Source: Shewanella hafniensis (GTDB lineage Bacteria; Pseudomonadota; Gammaproteobacteria; Enterobacterales; Shewanellaceae). Taken from it: a stretch of 64,000 nucleotides of DNA. Both the position numbers and the translations under genes were made by a program. Shown here in pieces: positions 7,199 to 16,889 of this stretch. Under the pieces are notes generated by a model that had not been told where the DNA came from, made no database searches, and worked only from the letters and a program-made list of their open reading frames with translations. Where the stretch lies: contig NZ_BPFD01000007.1 of assembly GCF_019655335.1 (NCBI RefSeq), positions 1 to 64,000 on the forward strand, given 5' to 3'. Within the stretch, counting starts at the first letter, position 1; every line of letters begins with the position of its first letter.

Positions 7199-10100
7199 AT
7201 GTCATATCAGGTGTTAGCCAGAAAATGGCGCCCTGCCACATTTGATCAAATGGTTGGCCAAAGCCATGTTTTGCATGCCTTGACCAATGCGTTAAGCCAG
7301 CAGCGTTTACACCATGCTTACCTGTTTACGGGAACGCGCGGTGTCGGTAAAACCAGCTTGGCGCGACTCTTTGCCAAAGGCTTAAATTGCGAACAAGGCG
7401 TGACAGCCACTCCCTGTGGTGTTTGCGGTAGCTGTGTGGAAATCGCCCAAGGCCGTTTTGTCGATTTAATTGAAGTCGATGCCGCGTCCCGCACTAAGGT
7501 CGATGACACTCGTGAGTTGTTAGACAATGTGCAGTATCGTCCGACCCGTGGCCGTTTTAAGGTTTATCTCATCGACGAAGTGCATATGCTGTCGCGCAGC
7601 AGTTTTAACGCACTGCTAAAAACCTTAGAAGAACCCCCCGAGCACGTTAAGTTTCTTCTGGCGACAACCGACCCACAGAAACTGCCCGTGACTGTGTTAT
7701 CCCGTTGTTTGCAGTTCAATTTAAAAAGTCTGACCCAAGGCGAAATTGGCACTCAGCTTAATCATATTTTGACCCAAGAGCAGCTTCCCTTTGATGCTGA
7801 AGCGTTAAAGCTTCTTGCCAAAGCCGCCAACGGCAGTATGCGTGATGCCTTGAGTTTGACCGATCAAGCGATCGCCTTTGGTGGCGGCAATGTGATGCTC
7901 ACTCAAGTACAAACTATGCTTGGCAGTATTGATGAGCAGCATGTGGTTGCTTTGCTTAAAGCCTTAACCGATGCCGATATTGGCGTGTTAATGCACACCT
8001 GTGCCCAAGTGCTGGCGTACGGCGCCGATGCTCAAGAAGTGCTGCGCAGTTTGCTTGAGCTGTTACATCAAATTACTTTGACTCAATTTGCCCCAGTTTG
8101 CGCGCAGCAATCTTTATATAGCGCGCAAATTCGCGCCTTTGCTGAGCAGCTGACGCCGGAGCAAGTGCAGCTTTATTATCAGATTTTATTAACGGGCCGC
8201 AAAGATTTACCCCATGCACCAGACCCTAAATCGGGGCTTGAGATGGCGCTGTTACGCGCTGTTGCATTTGTGCCAGAAAAGCCGGTAAAGCGTTGGCAGC
8301 CTGATGTGGTCGCTGAGATCAGTTTACCCGAAGGCCAAACGCCCGTTGCGGCAACTGCTGCAGTGCAAGCTCCCCATGTAAATGAACAACAGTGTGCAAA
8401 AACTCATACTGCTGAACCAAATAGCACTGAACCGCATATCACTGAAAAAGTGCCTGCTGAAAAAAAAACAGTATTAATTGAGCAAACTAACGCTAATCAG
8501 CAAGTTGAAACCGCGCAAGCGGACGCTATTGCTACGGCTACGGCTGAAGTGTCAATTGAGCCAGCTGATGCTGTAGAGCAGGCGCTTGATGCTGAGCTCG
8601 AAGCGGATGCGGCATTAATTGCCGAACAGGCGGTGATTCTAAGTCAGGCCCAGAGTCAGGGATTTAACGCTGACAGCTTAAATGCTGAGATAGTGCATGT
8701 TAAAACTGTGAATGCTGAGACCGATCTTAAAACTCAAACGGCAATAATTGCGCCGGCGTCTTCTCAAGCGACTGAAGCTGTTGTCGCAGTTAGTCATAGC
8801 AATATTGTAGGTAAAAGCAGTGCTGTTCAACAGACTGTTGATACAAACACTGCTGCGGATCATTCCTTAGCGAACAACAGCCCCGCTAACCTTACTCACG
8901 CGAACAATACGCATACTAGTAATACGCTTACTAACATCGCGCGTGAACAAAAAGGGCTTGATGGGCATAGTTCCTATGGAACTGAAGCCGCGTATTCATA
9001 TCCAGCGATGGGAGATTATGCCCAAGAGTCAGCGCCGCTCGATTCCTATCAAGATGCTTATGTTGAATTTTCTTCTGGCTCTTACAATGATGACTTTCAT
9101 CACAGTTTTGAGGCTCATGCGGTACCTGATGATGTTCAACACTCAGCTAATGTGCAACACTCTGATAGTGTTCAACATTCTGCTGATATTCAAAGCATAG
9201 GTATTCAAAGTGCAGTTGGCATGCAAGGTTCAGTTGATAGTCAGTCAGTAGCTATGGCTCAAGCGTCTCCTCTGACACCAGTTTCAATTCCAACACCTGC
9301 TTCTGCATCCTTAGCCGATGATGATATTCTCTCGGCTGTGTTGGCTGCGCGAGATTCACTGTTATCGGATCTCGACGCCTTAAGTGTTAAGGACGGTGAT
9401 GAAAAAAAGTCGTCACTGGACTCAAAGTTAAAGACACCAAACAGTAAATCGAATGTAGCCACCTTACCTAAGTCGGCCAGTAAAAGTGATGTCAGTCAGA
9501 CAAATGTGTCATTTTCTGCTGATCCTGCTGCTGATTTAGACCCCGATTTAGCGATAGATTTTGATGATGATTTTGACTTAGATCTTGAGCCAATTACTTT
9601 GCATAAATCTGTATCTTCGATCGCAGAATCAGCTAGTTCTGTTTCTGCTGTTCCAGTCAAACCGGCAGCATATGATCGTCCGCCTTGGGAGACTGAGCCA
9701 GAAGCAGAGTTAACCGCAGAGCTTATCGAAACGACTCAGGTTGAGTGCGGCAATAATGATATCGCTGATGTTGCTGATGCTGATGCTGATGCTGCTGCTG
9801 ATGTTGCTGATGTTGCTGATGTTATGGTGGCTCAAGGCTCAGAAATTAAGGTCGACTCAGCCAGCGGTGACCAAGGATCTTTAGAGGCTAACAACACTGC
9901 TAATGATGCACTGAATCAGACGGCTAATGCTGAACACACGCAGGAGACACACGTTGCGCTCAGTTCGACTCAACCTATTAGTGGTCATCCATTAGATTTG
10001 CATTGGTACAAGTTGATGGCGAGCTTAGAGATCGGCGGACGAGTGCGGCAATTGGCGGTGAATTCCGTTTGCCAAACCCAGAGCGATCCTTTGCCGCTGT

Positions 10101-10435
10101 TGCTTAAGCCAAACCAGAAACATCTTGCGGCCGATGTGGCCATAGTGCAGCTTGAGCAAGCCTTAAGTGCCGTGCTTGGGAACCCAAGACGGGTACAAGT
10201 GGTCATAGGAATCGATGCTCAGCGGGAAACGCCTTTAGAGTTACGTAAACGTTTCCACCAAGAGTTGCTGCAACAGGCGCATCAATCACTGATCCATGAT
10301 GACAATGTGCAATGGCTGATCCAACGTATGGGCGCCGAACTCGATGCCGACAGTTTAGTGTACCCACCTGAGTTGTTGAATTTACGCAGTCAGCAAATAC
10401 AAGCTTTACCTGAGCTAACTGAGGCCGCGAGTTAA
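7199..10435 (+). CDS. dnaX: DNA polymerase III subunit tau (gamma by frameshift)
   Basis: The clamp-loader ATPase and replisome organiser. From ATG 7199 (GGGGAG just upstream; MSYQVLARKWRP opening) it has 1078 residues, against 643 in E. coli. Residues 1-370 are the AAA+ core: Walker A GTRGVGKTS near 45, a four-cysteine zinc module near 64-79, Walker B LIDEVHML and sensor TTDPQKLPVTVLSRC. A low-complexity, acidic, Ala/Ser/Asp-rich linker runs from about 370 to 945. The last 130 residues (HPLDLHWYKLMASLEIGGRV onward) look like the domain that binds the polymerase alpha subunit. An A-rich slip site at 8461-8467 would give a 427-residue gamma form. An in-frame ATG at 7118 would add 27 poorly conserved residues and is less likely. 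Confidence 0.95.
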   Translation: MSYQVLARKWRPATFDQMVGQSHVLHALTNALSQQRLHHAYLFTGTRGVGKTSLARLFAKGLNCEQGVTATPCGVCGSCVEIAQGRFVDLIEVDAASRTKVDDTRELLDNVQYRPTRGRFKVYLIDEVHMLSRSSFNALLKTLEEPPEHVKFLLATTDPQKLPVTVLSRCLQFNLKSLTQGEIGTQLNHILTQEQLPFDAEALKLLAKAANGSMRDALSLTDQAIAFGGGNVMLTQVQTMLGSIDEQHVVALLKALTDADIGVLMHTCAQVLAYGADAQEVLRSLLELLHQITLTQFAPVCAQQSLYSAQIRAFAEQLTPEQVQLYYQILLTGRKDLPHAPDPKSGLEMALLRAVAFVPEKPVKRWQPDVVAEISLPEGQTPVAATAAVQAPHVNEQQCAKTHTAEPNSTEPHITEKVPAEKKTVLIEQTNANQQVETAQADAIATATAEVSIEPADAVEQALDAELEADAALIAEQAVILSQAQSQGFNADSLNAEIVHVKTVNAETDLKTQTAIIAPASSQATEAVVAVSHSNIVGKSSAVQQTVDTNTAADHSLANNSPANLTHANNTHTSNTLTNIAREQKGLDGHSSYGTEAAYSYPAMGDYAQESAPLDSYQDAYVEFSSGSYNDDFHHSFEAHAVPDDVQHSANVQHSDSVQHSADIQSIGIQSAVGMQGSVDSQSVAMAQASPLTPVSIPTPASASLADDDILSAVLAARDSLLSDLDALSVKDGDEKKSSLDSKLKTPNSKSNVATLPKSASKSDVSQTNVSFSADPAADLDPDLAIDFDDDFDLDLEPITLHKSVSSIAESASSVSAVPVKPAAYDRPPWETEPEAELTAELIETTQVECGNNDIADVADADADAAADVADVADVMVAQGSEIKVDSASGDQGSLEANNTANDALNQTANAEHTQETHVALSSTQPISGHPLDLHWYKLMASLEIGGRVRQLAVNSVCQTQSDPLPLLLKPNQKHLAADVAIVQLEQALSAVLGNPRRVQVVIGIDAQRETPLELRKRFHQELLQQAHQSLIHDDNVQWLIQRMGAELDADSLVYPPELLNLRSQQIQALPELTEAAS
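8460..8481 (+). promoter_or_regulatory. Candidate programmed -1 frameshift site in dnaX (gamma subunit)
   Basis: Nine consecutive A lie at 8460-8468. They contain the in-phase heptamer A AAA AAA (8461-8467), codons 422 and 423. A -1 slip reads on as AAC AGT ATT AAT and then TGA at 8479-8481, ending the protein at residue 427. E. coli gamma has 431 residues and arises by a -1 slip on A AAA AAG. Transcriptional slippage adding one A would give the same product. Confidence 0.7.
9764..9823 (+). repeat. GCTGAT/GTTGCT microsatellite in the dnaX linker
   Basis: About 60 bases are built from GCTGAT, GCTGCT and GTT units, encoding an Ala-Asp-Val run (IADVADADADAAADVADVADV). The unit is a multiple of three, so length changes keep the frame. 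Confidence 0.85.
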
Positions 10436-10665
10436 CCACTATCGATTATCGACGAGTCCTAGGGGCAAAGTTTGGTCGTTAATTTGTTACGCCGTGGTTT
10501 AAATTTGAGTTTAAAGTGCATATTTATAGTAATGCTGCTGAGAAACTCGGCATCGAGATCATAAGTTTATTAACAAGATAACGGCATTGATTGCCAATCC
10601 CATTTATTTAAGTAAGATTAGCCGCGTTAATGCTTGCGACTAACCCTAATAGAAGAGAAAAGACT

Positions 10666-10995
10666 ATGTTTGGAAAAGGCGGTATGGGCAATCTGATGAA
10701 ACAGGCCCAGATGATGCAAGAAAAAATGGCCAAAATGCAGGAAGAAATCGCCCGTATGGAAATGGTGGGTGAATCGGGTGCAGGTTTGGTGAAAGTCACC
10801 ATGACAGGCGCGCACACAGTGCGTAAAGTCGAAATCGACCCAAGCCTGATGGAAGACGACAAAGAAATGCTGGAAGATTTGATTGCTGCAGCTTGTAATG
10901 ATGCTGCCCGTCGAATTGAAGAAAATCAAAAAACTAAAATGGCCGAAGTCACTGGTGGTATGCAATTACCTCCAGGCATGAAAATGCCATTTTAA
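10666..10995 (+). CDS. ybaB: YbaB/EbfC nucleoid-associated protein
   Basis: A 109-residue dimeric DNA-binding protein. It opens [20 protein letters not shown], has an amphipathic N-terminal helix rich in Met, Lys and Glu, the [23 protein letters not shown] beta segment, and a C-terminal LPPGMKMPF tail, all typical of YbaB. Start ATG 10666 is preferred over an ATG 36 bases upstream because AGAAGAGAAAAG precedes it and the family begins here. It lies between dnaX and recR, 12 bases before recR, in the conserved dnaX-ybaB-recR order. Confidence 0.95.
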   Translation: MFGKGGMGNLMKQAQMMQEKMAKMQEEIARMEMVGESGAGLVKVTMTGAHTVRKVEIDPSLMEDDKEMLEDLIAAACNDAARRIEENQKTKMAEVTGGMQLPPGMKMPF

Positions 10996-11007
10996 TTGAG
11001 ATAGCCG

Positions 11008-11607
11008 ATGAAATTTAGTCCACTGTTAGATGAGTTAATTCAGTCCCTGCGTTGTTTACCTGGGGTTGGGCCTAAATCGGCGCAACGTATGGCGTTTCAG
11101 TTACTCGAGCGTGACAGAAAAGCAGGGCTTAAATTAGCCAGTGCGCTGTCCAGTGCGATGAGTGACGTCGGTCATTGTCAGTCTTGCCGAACCTACACTG
11201 AAGAAACCCTCTGTCCGATTTGTGCTAGCCATAAACGCGGCACGTCTTCCACCATTTGTGTGGTGGAAACGCCAGCCGATGTGTTAGCCATTGAGGCGGG
11301 TGGACATTTCACTGGTCGCTACTTTGTGCTTTTAGGTCATTTATCGCCACTCGATGGTGTTGGGCCAGAAGAGCTAGGTTTAGCGTTACTCGAGCGCCAC
11401 TTGGCTTCGGGTGATGTTGCCGAGATGATTTTAGCGACCAATCCGACGGTAGAAGGCGAGGCCACAGCGCATTTTATTGCTGATATGGCCAGACGCCATA
11501 AGGTGATGATCAGTCGCATCGCCCACGGCGTACCCGTTGGTGGAGAGCTTGAATACGTGGATAGCACGACGTTAGCCTTGTCATTTAATGGTCGTTTACC
11601 GCTTTGA
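11008..11607 (+). CDS. recR: Recombination mediator RecR
   Basis: A 199-residue protein of the RecFOR pathway that helps load RecA on SSB-coated gapped DNA. It shows the helix-hairpin-helix [20 protein letters not shown] (residues 12-31), a C4 zinc finger (CQSC ... CPIC, residues 57-72), the Toprim motif [12 protein letters not shown] and the C-terminal [12 protein letters not shown]. Length equals the family norm. It is the last gene of the ybaB-recR unit. In E. coli htpG follows directly; here a terminator follows and htpG is 34 kb away. Confidence 0.97.
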   Translation: MKFSPLLDELIQSLRCLPGVGPKSAQRMAFQLLERDRKAGLKLASALSSAMSDVGHCQSCRTYTEETLCPICASHKRGTSSTICVVETPADVLAIEAGGHFTGRYFVLLGHLSPLDGVGPEELGLALLERHLASGDVAEMILATNPTVEGEATAHFIADMARRHKVMISRIAHGVPVGGELEYVDSTTLALSFNGRLPL

Positions 11608-11710
11608 TAGAACACAGTGACTCAGTTTAGTTAGTGTAATGTAATTGATTATATTAGCTTAATTTTAATGCTGAACGGTTCGGCTCGACTTAAGTGTCGC
11701 GATATCCCAT

Positions 11711-11746
11711 AAACCCGCCAAGAACTTATCTTGAGCGGGTTTTTTA
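11711..11746 (+). terminator. Terminator after recR
   Basis: AACCCGC / GCGGGTT stem with a 16-base loop, then TTTTTATTT. Confidence 0.75.
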
Positions 11747-12062
11747 TTTGCTTAGTGTTTCATCTAGATGTCGAGGCAGGATTGTCGAGGCTGTGTGGTA
11801 GGGCTGTGGAGATAGCGCCGTGGTTTTAAATGCTCATATCAATTGATACCTATCCATATAAAAACTAGGTTTATCAATAGTTTTTAAATTTCATACTTGT
11901 CTTATGCGAGCTTCATCCGTAAAGTCGGTTAGATAAGAAGCGGGCAGAGTTGCGATTTTCTATTATATTCGCGCATGTGCTTTAGTTAATTCGATAGGCT
12001 TAGCTCTATGTACGTGGGATCGGACAGGTATTTTATGAGAAAGAAAATCAAGGAGGGATTTA
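11747..12062. other. Intergenic region upstream of the acetyltransferase gene
   Basis: About 315 bases, AT-rich, with no open frame of note and no repeat. It presumably holds the promoter of the yhhY-like gene. AAGGAGG at its end is the ribosome binding site of that gene. Confidence 0.5.
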
Positions 12063-12554
12063 TTGGAAAAGATAACGATTAGGCATGCAGAGAAGCGTGA
12101 CGCCGCAGCCATTCAAGACGTATATGCCTGCCCGAATGCCTATGCAGGCACCTTGCAACTTCCTTGGCCATCGACCGATAAATGGGAGTCACGCCTTGCT
12201 GCAACATCGAATAATATTCATCGCTATGTCGCAGAGATTGAAGGTGAAGTTGTCGGCGAGTTGGGTTTCGAGGTGTACGAGCAACCCCGTCGCAGGCATG
12301 TAGCCTCCTTTGGAATGGGGGTAAAGGATAGCTATCAAGGCCGCGGTGTTGGTAGCGCTTTGATTAACGCTATGCTTGAGCTTACCGATAAATGGATGAA
12401 TATAAAACGAATTGAATTAACGGTTTATACCGATAATCATGCCGCCATTGGTCTATATAAAAAGTTTGGCTTTGTAATGGAAGGTGAGTCGAAGGATTTT
12501 GCTTTTAGAAATGGTGAGTTTGTCAGTGTGTATCATATGGCGCGGTTAAAATAA
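12063..12554 (+). CDS. YhhY/AaaT-type GNAT N-acetyltransferase
   Basis: A 163-residue acetyl-CoA-dependent acetyltransferase. GNAT motifs are clear: VAEIEGEVVGELGFEVY (strands 2-4), the acetyl-CoA pyrophosphate loop DSYQGRGVGSAL near residues 90-101, and ELTVYTDNHAAIGLYKKFGF near 119-138. The EQPRRRHVASFGMGV stretch and the VYHMARLK end match E. coli YhhY, which acetylates Met and some other amino acids. The start is TTG at 12063 behind an almost perfect AAGGAGG. It stands alone with no operon partner. Confidence 0.85.
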   Translation: MEKITIRHAEKRDAAAIQDVYACPNAYAGTLQLPWPSTDKWESRLAATSNNIHRYVAEIEGEVVGELGFEVYEQPRRRHVASFGMGVKDSYQGRGVGSALINAMLELTDKWMNIKRIELTVYTDNHAAIGLYKKFGFVMEGESKDFAFRNGEFVSVYHMARLK

Positions 12555-12559
12555 CATGC

Positions 12560-12735
12560 TGATCTCTATGTATTTTATCTATTGCTTAAGGCTCTCACTC
12601 TAAGTGCTAACTTTAAGAATTTGCTCTAAGCGCTCAATTTAAGAACTTACATCAAGAGGTCACTTTACGAACCGAGGCCTTGGAATAGCATTAAGCGCTT
12701 ATTTTCAGAGCTCGCTTTAGGTGCTAATTGTATGT
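12560..12735. repeat. Degenerate short repeat upstream of a membrane protein gene
   Basis: Loose repeats of about 26-28 bases, each built on CTCTAAGTGCTAA / CTCTAAGCGCTCA / ATTAAGCGCTTAT followed by AT-rich sequence with TTTAAGAA. They are too diverged for a fixed unit and no function is evident. Confidence 0.35.
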
Positions 12736-12759
12736 CTATCTCAACTTTTAAGGATAAAA

Positions 12760-13173
12760 ATGGGACTCATTTTATTGCCGCTGCTGATACTTTGGTTGGG
12801 TGTCGGTATTTATGCCATACGTATCGGCTATCAAGTATTGGCTGGGGCTTCTCAATTAAGCTATGCACTCAGTGTTTGCACTCTCGCTATAGTGGCATTA
12901 CTGCTTTATCTCTATTTCGGTTTCGCTCAATTTAAGGAAAATAAAGCGTTGTGGGCGTTCGAAATTCCGATGTTTTTTGCTGCAAATAAGCTCGCTTTTG
13001 GCGTCATGATCCTTGGTCTGTTGCTGCACTGGTTCGGTCAAGGTGTTCTCACTTCCGCTTATTTGAAACCTCTACCTTTCATCATGATTTTCACCGTTTC
13101 CTTTGGTGCTATGGCAGGAGTCATATTGTCCGACACCTTCATGGCGAAATTTGAAATCCAAAAAACGCATTGA
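12760..13173 (+). CDS. Hypothetical inner-membrane protein with four predicted TM helices
   Basis: A 137-residue hydrophobic protein from ATG 12760, which has AAGGA seven bases upstream; an upstream GTG at 12721 lacks such a site. Four hydrophobic spans are visible: residues 1-20 (MGLILLPLLILWLGVGIYAI), about 33-53, about 72-90 and about 103-124. FGFAQFKENKALWAFEIPMFF lies between spans two and three. I do not recognise the family and see no catalytic motif. It stands alone, pointing toward the tRNA-fMet array terminator. Confidence 0.6.
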   Translation: MGLILLPLLILWLGVGIYAIRIGYQVLAGASQLSYALSVCTLAIVALLLYLYFGFAQFKENKALWAFEIPMFFAANKLAFGVMILGLLLHWFGQGVLTSAYLKPLPFIMIFTVSFGAMAGVILSDTFMAKFEIQKTH

Positions 13174-13331
13174 TGTCAGCTAATCAGTTTAAATCTTATT
13201 TTGGACGCTGTTGTTGAAGATGATTTGAACTGATGGCTTTCATCGGTTGTTTATAGGTCGTTGAATCCGATGAGCGCTACCATGGTGATCTGGTTAGGAT
13301 TTTACAGAGGGTTATTACGAATTTTAGATAC

Positions 13332-13355
13332 AAAAAAACCAGCTTGTGCTGGTTA
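13332..13355 (-). terminator. Terminator of the tRNA-fMet array
   Basis: On the minus strand AACCAGC / GCTGGTT with an ACAA loop is followed by TTTTTTT. It lies 23 bases after the last tRNA. Confidence 0.85.
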
Positions 13356-13377
13356 TTTTCTCTTTAATAAAGAGAAG

Positions 13378-13454
<77 letters not shown>

Positions 13455-13498
13455 TCCGATTGTTGTTAATAACTGTTTTAATTCTGTCATCAAAGAAT

Positions 13499-13591
13499 TG
13501 GTTGCGGAAGCCGGATTGCTAATGTTAAATCAGCGACTACCTTCGCCTGTTGCTTATAAGGAGTTGAGCCCGATAAGCAGTTTCTCGTTAT
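13499..13591 (-). pseudogene. Decayed tRNA-fMet relic 1
   Basis: It begins TGGTTGCGGAAGCCGGATT like the tRNA 3' end, loses homology in the T arm, then regains ACTACCTTCG and GAGCCCGATAAGC (D-arm side). It cannot fold as a tRNA. The same derived sequence recurs in relic 2. Confidence 0.7.
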
Positions 13592-13605
13592 AAGCATATA
13601 TAAAG

Positions 13606-13682
<77 letters not shown>

Positions 13683-13729
13683 TCCGATTATTGCTGTTAA
13701 TAACTGTTTTAATTCTGTCATCTAAGAAT

Positions 13730-13826
13730 TGGTAGCGGAAGCCAGATTGCTAATGTTAAATCAGCGACTACCTTCGCCTGTTGTTTATAAGGAGTTGAGC
13801 CCGATAAGCTGTTTCTCGTTATAAGC
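13730..13826 (-). pseudogene. Decayed tRNA-fMet relic 2
   Basis: Nearly the same as relic 1 (TGGTAGCGGAAGCCAGATTG, then AATGTTAAATCAGCGACTAC). The shared derived changes show that decay came before the unit was copied. Confidence 0.7.
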
Positions 13827-13838
13827 ACATATATAAAG

Positions 13839-13915
<77 letters not shown>

Positions 13916-13961
13916 TCCGATTGTTGCTGTTAATAACTATTTAATTCTGTCATCTAAGAAT

Positions 13962-14046
13962 TGGTTGCTGGAGTCGTATTTTAACTGACTACCTTCGCCT
14001 GTTGTTTATAAGGAGTTGAGCCCGATAAGCTGTTTCTCGTTATAAA
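13962..14046 (-). pseudogene. Decayed tRNA-fMet relic 3 (least decayed)
   Basis: The first 36 bases match the tRNA 3' half with about six substitutions (TGGTTGCTGGAGTCGTATTT, then TAACTGACTACCTTCG). GAGCCCGATAAGC follows. This is the clearest proof that the spacers are former tRNA genes. Confidence 0.75.
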
Positions 14047-14059
14047 CACATATAGAAAG

Positions 14060-14136
<77 letters not shown>

Positions 14137-14177
14137 TCCGATATCTATCTGTATTACTTTGCTATTTTGCTTTTAAA

Positions 14178-14254
<77 letters not shown>

Positions 14255-14275
14255 TCCGTCTTCAAAGCGGGGCAG

Positions 14276-14304
14276 ACTATAACGGCAGCGCCTTGGCATT
14301 GCAA
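14276..14304 (-). promoter_or_regulatory. Promoter of the tRNA-fMet array
   Basis: On the minus strand TTGCAA, a 17-base spacer, TATAGT. A GC-rich CTGCCCCGC discriminator follows the -10 box, as in stringently controlled stable-RNA promoters. Confidence 0.75.
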
Positions 14305-14511
14305 GGACGAAGATCGAAAAAGGTGGTGAACGCTTAAATATAAAGCGGAGTGGGGGGCTTTCATACAATTTAAATATAAGTTAGGGATTTTTCGTTGATT
14401 ATCTTAGGTCGAGGATGAGACTAAATGGGGTTTCGACTAATAACTGTTTATCTTTTATGTATTCGAGCAGGTATAATGTCGCTTTGATTTTGACTGCGTA
14501 CTGATTATCCC

Positions 14512-16641
14512 ATGCTTAATTTTTTTGCCGCCGCCCCTAAGGGCTTTGAATATAGCTTAGCCCAAGAGCTGACAGAATTTGGTGCGACTGAAGTAAAAGA
14601 GAGTGTTGCTGGTGTGTATTTCACTGCCCCCTTAGCTTTAGCGTATCGGATTACTTTATGGACACGTTTAGCCAGCCGTATCGTGTTGGTTATCTATAAA
14701 GGTAGCTGCGAGTCGGCAGAGCAACTTTATAATGCCGCCTATTGTGTCGATTGGCCGGCGCATTTTTCCAATAAAAGCACTTTTAGTATCGATTTTCATG
14801 GTACGGGTGGTTTTATCAATAATACCCAGTTCGGCGCACTCAAGATTAAAGACGCGGTTGTGGATAGATTCCGGGACGATGACGTTGAGCGCCCCAATGT
14901 GTCACGCGTCGATGCTGACTTTAAAGTTGATGCCCATTTTCGTAATGGCGTAATCACGATTGCGATGAACTTCTCTGGTCCATCATTGCATCAACGTGGC
15001 TATCGTTCTACTACTGGCGAAGCGCCTCTGAAGGAAAACTTAGCCGCCAACATGTTAGTACGCAGTGGCTGGCAAGCAGCGCCTTCGACCTTGCTCGATC
15101 CTTTCTGTGGTAGTGGAACTGTGCTGATTGAAGCGGCTTTAATGGCGGCCGATATTGCCCCAGGCTTACAGCGTAGCCGTTTTGGGTTTGAACATTGGCG
15201 TCGTCATGATAAAGCTGTGTGGCAAGAAATTGTTGAAGAAGCAAAAGCGCGTGCCTCATTAGGCGTGAAACGTTGCGAGATTAAATTCTACGGCTCAGAT
15301 ATCGATTCGCGCTTAGTCGCGTTAGCCAAACGTAACGCCGAAAATGCCGGTGTACTCGAGTTAATCGAGTTTCAAGTTGCAGATGCGTTGACGATAACGC
15401 CGCCTGCAGAAAGTGGATATTTGATCACTAACCCTCCTTATGGTGAACGTTTAGGCAATGTGTCTGAGTTATTGCAGCTTTACTATCAGCTAGGCGACAA
15501 GTTTAAGAAAGAGTTTGGCGGCTGGAAAGTGGCCATGCTGTGTAGTGATATTGAACTGGTATCATCACTTAAGCTTAAAGCCGACAAACAGATGAAGATG
15601 TTCAACGGCGCCCTAGAATGTGCCTTTAACATTTATACCTTGCATGCGACCAGTACACGTCGTGATACGCCAGTGCTGCCAGACGGCGTCGACATTGCCG
15701 ATATCGCCCCTGCATTTGCTAACCGCATTAAGAAAAATGCCAAGTTATTAGAGAAATGGGCGAAAAAAGAAGGCATCGACAGCTATCGTATTTATGATGC
15801 CGACATTCCTGAATATAACGTCGCAGTAGATAAATACTTAGATTACGTGATTATTCAAGAATATATGGCGCCAGCAACTATACCTGAAGCCGTAACCAAG
15901 CGTCGTTTAAGCGATGTATTGTTAGCACTGCCGTCGGCCATTGGTATCAATCCGAACAAGATGATCATGAAGACCCGTGAGCGTCAAAAGGGCACGAGTC
16001 AGTATCAAAAGCTGGATGAGCGTAAGTTAGAGCTTATCACTACCGAATATGGCGCTAAGTTCAAACTGAACTTAACTGGTTATTTGGATACAGGTTTATT
16101 CCTCGATCACAGATTGACACGCCGTTTAGTCGGTCAAAAATCTAAGGGACGCCGGGTACTTAACCTGTTCTCTTACACAGGTTCTGCTTCTGTGCATGCG
16201 GCGCTTGGTGGGGCTAAATCGGTGACGACGGTGGATATGTCAAATACCTATATTGCTTGGGCGAAGGACAACTTTGCACTCAATGGACTGCAAGGTAAGC
16301 AGTATGAGTTTGTTCAATCTGACTGCATGCAGTGGATTCGTGATTGCCGTGAACAGTACGATCTGATTTTTATCGATCCGCCGACCTTCTCAAATTCTAA
16401 GCGTATGGAAGATTCATTCGATGTGCAGAGAGACCATGTGAACTTACTGGCATCCTTAGTGAAACTGCTCAGCCCAACGGGCGAACTAGTGTTCTCTAAC
16501 AATAAACGTAAGTTTAAGATGGACATAGAGGCGCTGACGAAGATGAGCATTAATGTGAAGAACATTGATGACATTACTTTGCCTATGGACTACAAACGTA
16601 ATCCACATATTCATAATACTTGGCTTATCACCCATGCCTGA
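14512..16641 (+). CDS. rlmL: Bifunctional 23S rRNA methyltransferase RlmKL (m2G2445 and m7G2069)
   Basis: A 709-residue fusion of two SAM-dependent methyltransferases that modify the large-subunit rRNA. An N-terminal THUMP-type RNA-binding region (about 45-155) is followed by the RlmL domain: [17 protein letters not shown] near 198-214 for SAM binding and the catalytic NPPYGERLG near 306. The C-terminal RlmK domain has [20 protein letters not shown] near 547 and [13 protein letters not shown] near 622. Length and domain order fit E. coli RlmKL (702). The stop overlaps the start of the glutaredoxin-like gene by eight bases, forming an operon with it and uup. Confidence 0.96.
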   Translation: MLNFFAAAPKGFEYSLAQELTEFGATEVKESVAGVYFTAPLALAYRITLWTRLASRIVLVIYKGSCESAEQLYNAAYCVDWPAHFSNKSTFSIDFHGTGGFINNTQFGALKIKDAVVDRFRDDDVERPNVSRVDADFKVDAHFRNGVITIAMNFSGPSLHQRGYRSTTGEAPLKENLAANMLVRSGWQAAPSTLLDPFCGSGTVLIEAALMAADIAPGLQRSRFGFEHWRRHDKAVWQEIVEEAKARASLGVKRCEIKFYGSDIDSRLVALAKRNAENAGVLELIEFQVADALTITPPAESGYLITNPPYGERLGNVSELLQLYYQLGDKFKKEFGGWKVAMLCSDIELVSSLKLKADKQMKMFNGALECAFNIYTLHATSTRRDTPVLPDGVDIADIAPAFANRIKKNAKLLEKWAKKEGIDSYRIYDADIPEYNVAVDKYLDYVIIQEYMAPATIPEAVTKRRLSDVLLALPSAIGINPNKMIMKTRERQKGTSQYQKLDERKLELITTEYGAKFKLNLTGYLDTGLFLDHRLTRRLVGQKSKGRRVLNLFSYTGSASVHAALGGAKSVTTVDMSNTYIAWAKDNFALNGLQGKQYEFVQSDCMQWIRDCREQYDLIFIDPPTFSNSKRMEDSFDVQRDHVNLLASLVKLLSPTGELVFSNNKRKFKMDIEALTKMSINVKNIDDITLPMDYKRNPHIHNTWLITHA

Positions 16642-16888
16642 GTTGACTCAAGCAGAATTAGATAACAGGCATTATCTGCTATATCACACAGAGGGATGTC
16701 ATCTGTGTGAACTGGCCGCGGTCTTACTGGACGCAGCCGACATTGGCTATCGGGCCATAGATATTTGTGACGATGAATACCTCGCGCAGCGTTATGGCGT
16801 ATCGATCCCAGTGCTTAAAGCTTGGGATGGTAGAGAATTACATTGGCCATTTAACGCAACGCAATTACAAGAGTTTACAGGAGCTTAG
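16634..16888 (+). CDS. Glutaredoxin-like (DUF836) protein
   Basis: An 84-residue thioredoxin-fold protein. ATG 16634 overlaps the rlmL stop. [16 protein letters not shown] contains the redox CxxC motif as CHLC (residues 21-24), and YGVSIPVLK supplies the cis-proline of the glutaredoxin fold. This matches the DUF836 family. It presumably reduces disulfides or mixed disulfides; no specific partner is known to me. TTG of uup follows one base after the stop, so translation is coupled. Confidence 0.8.
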   Translation: MPELTQAELDNRHYLLYHTEGCHLCELAAVLLDAADIGYRAIDICDDEYLAQRYGVSIPVLKAWDGRELHWPFNATQLQEFTGA

Positions 16889-16889
16889 T

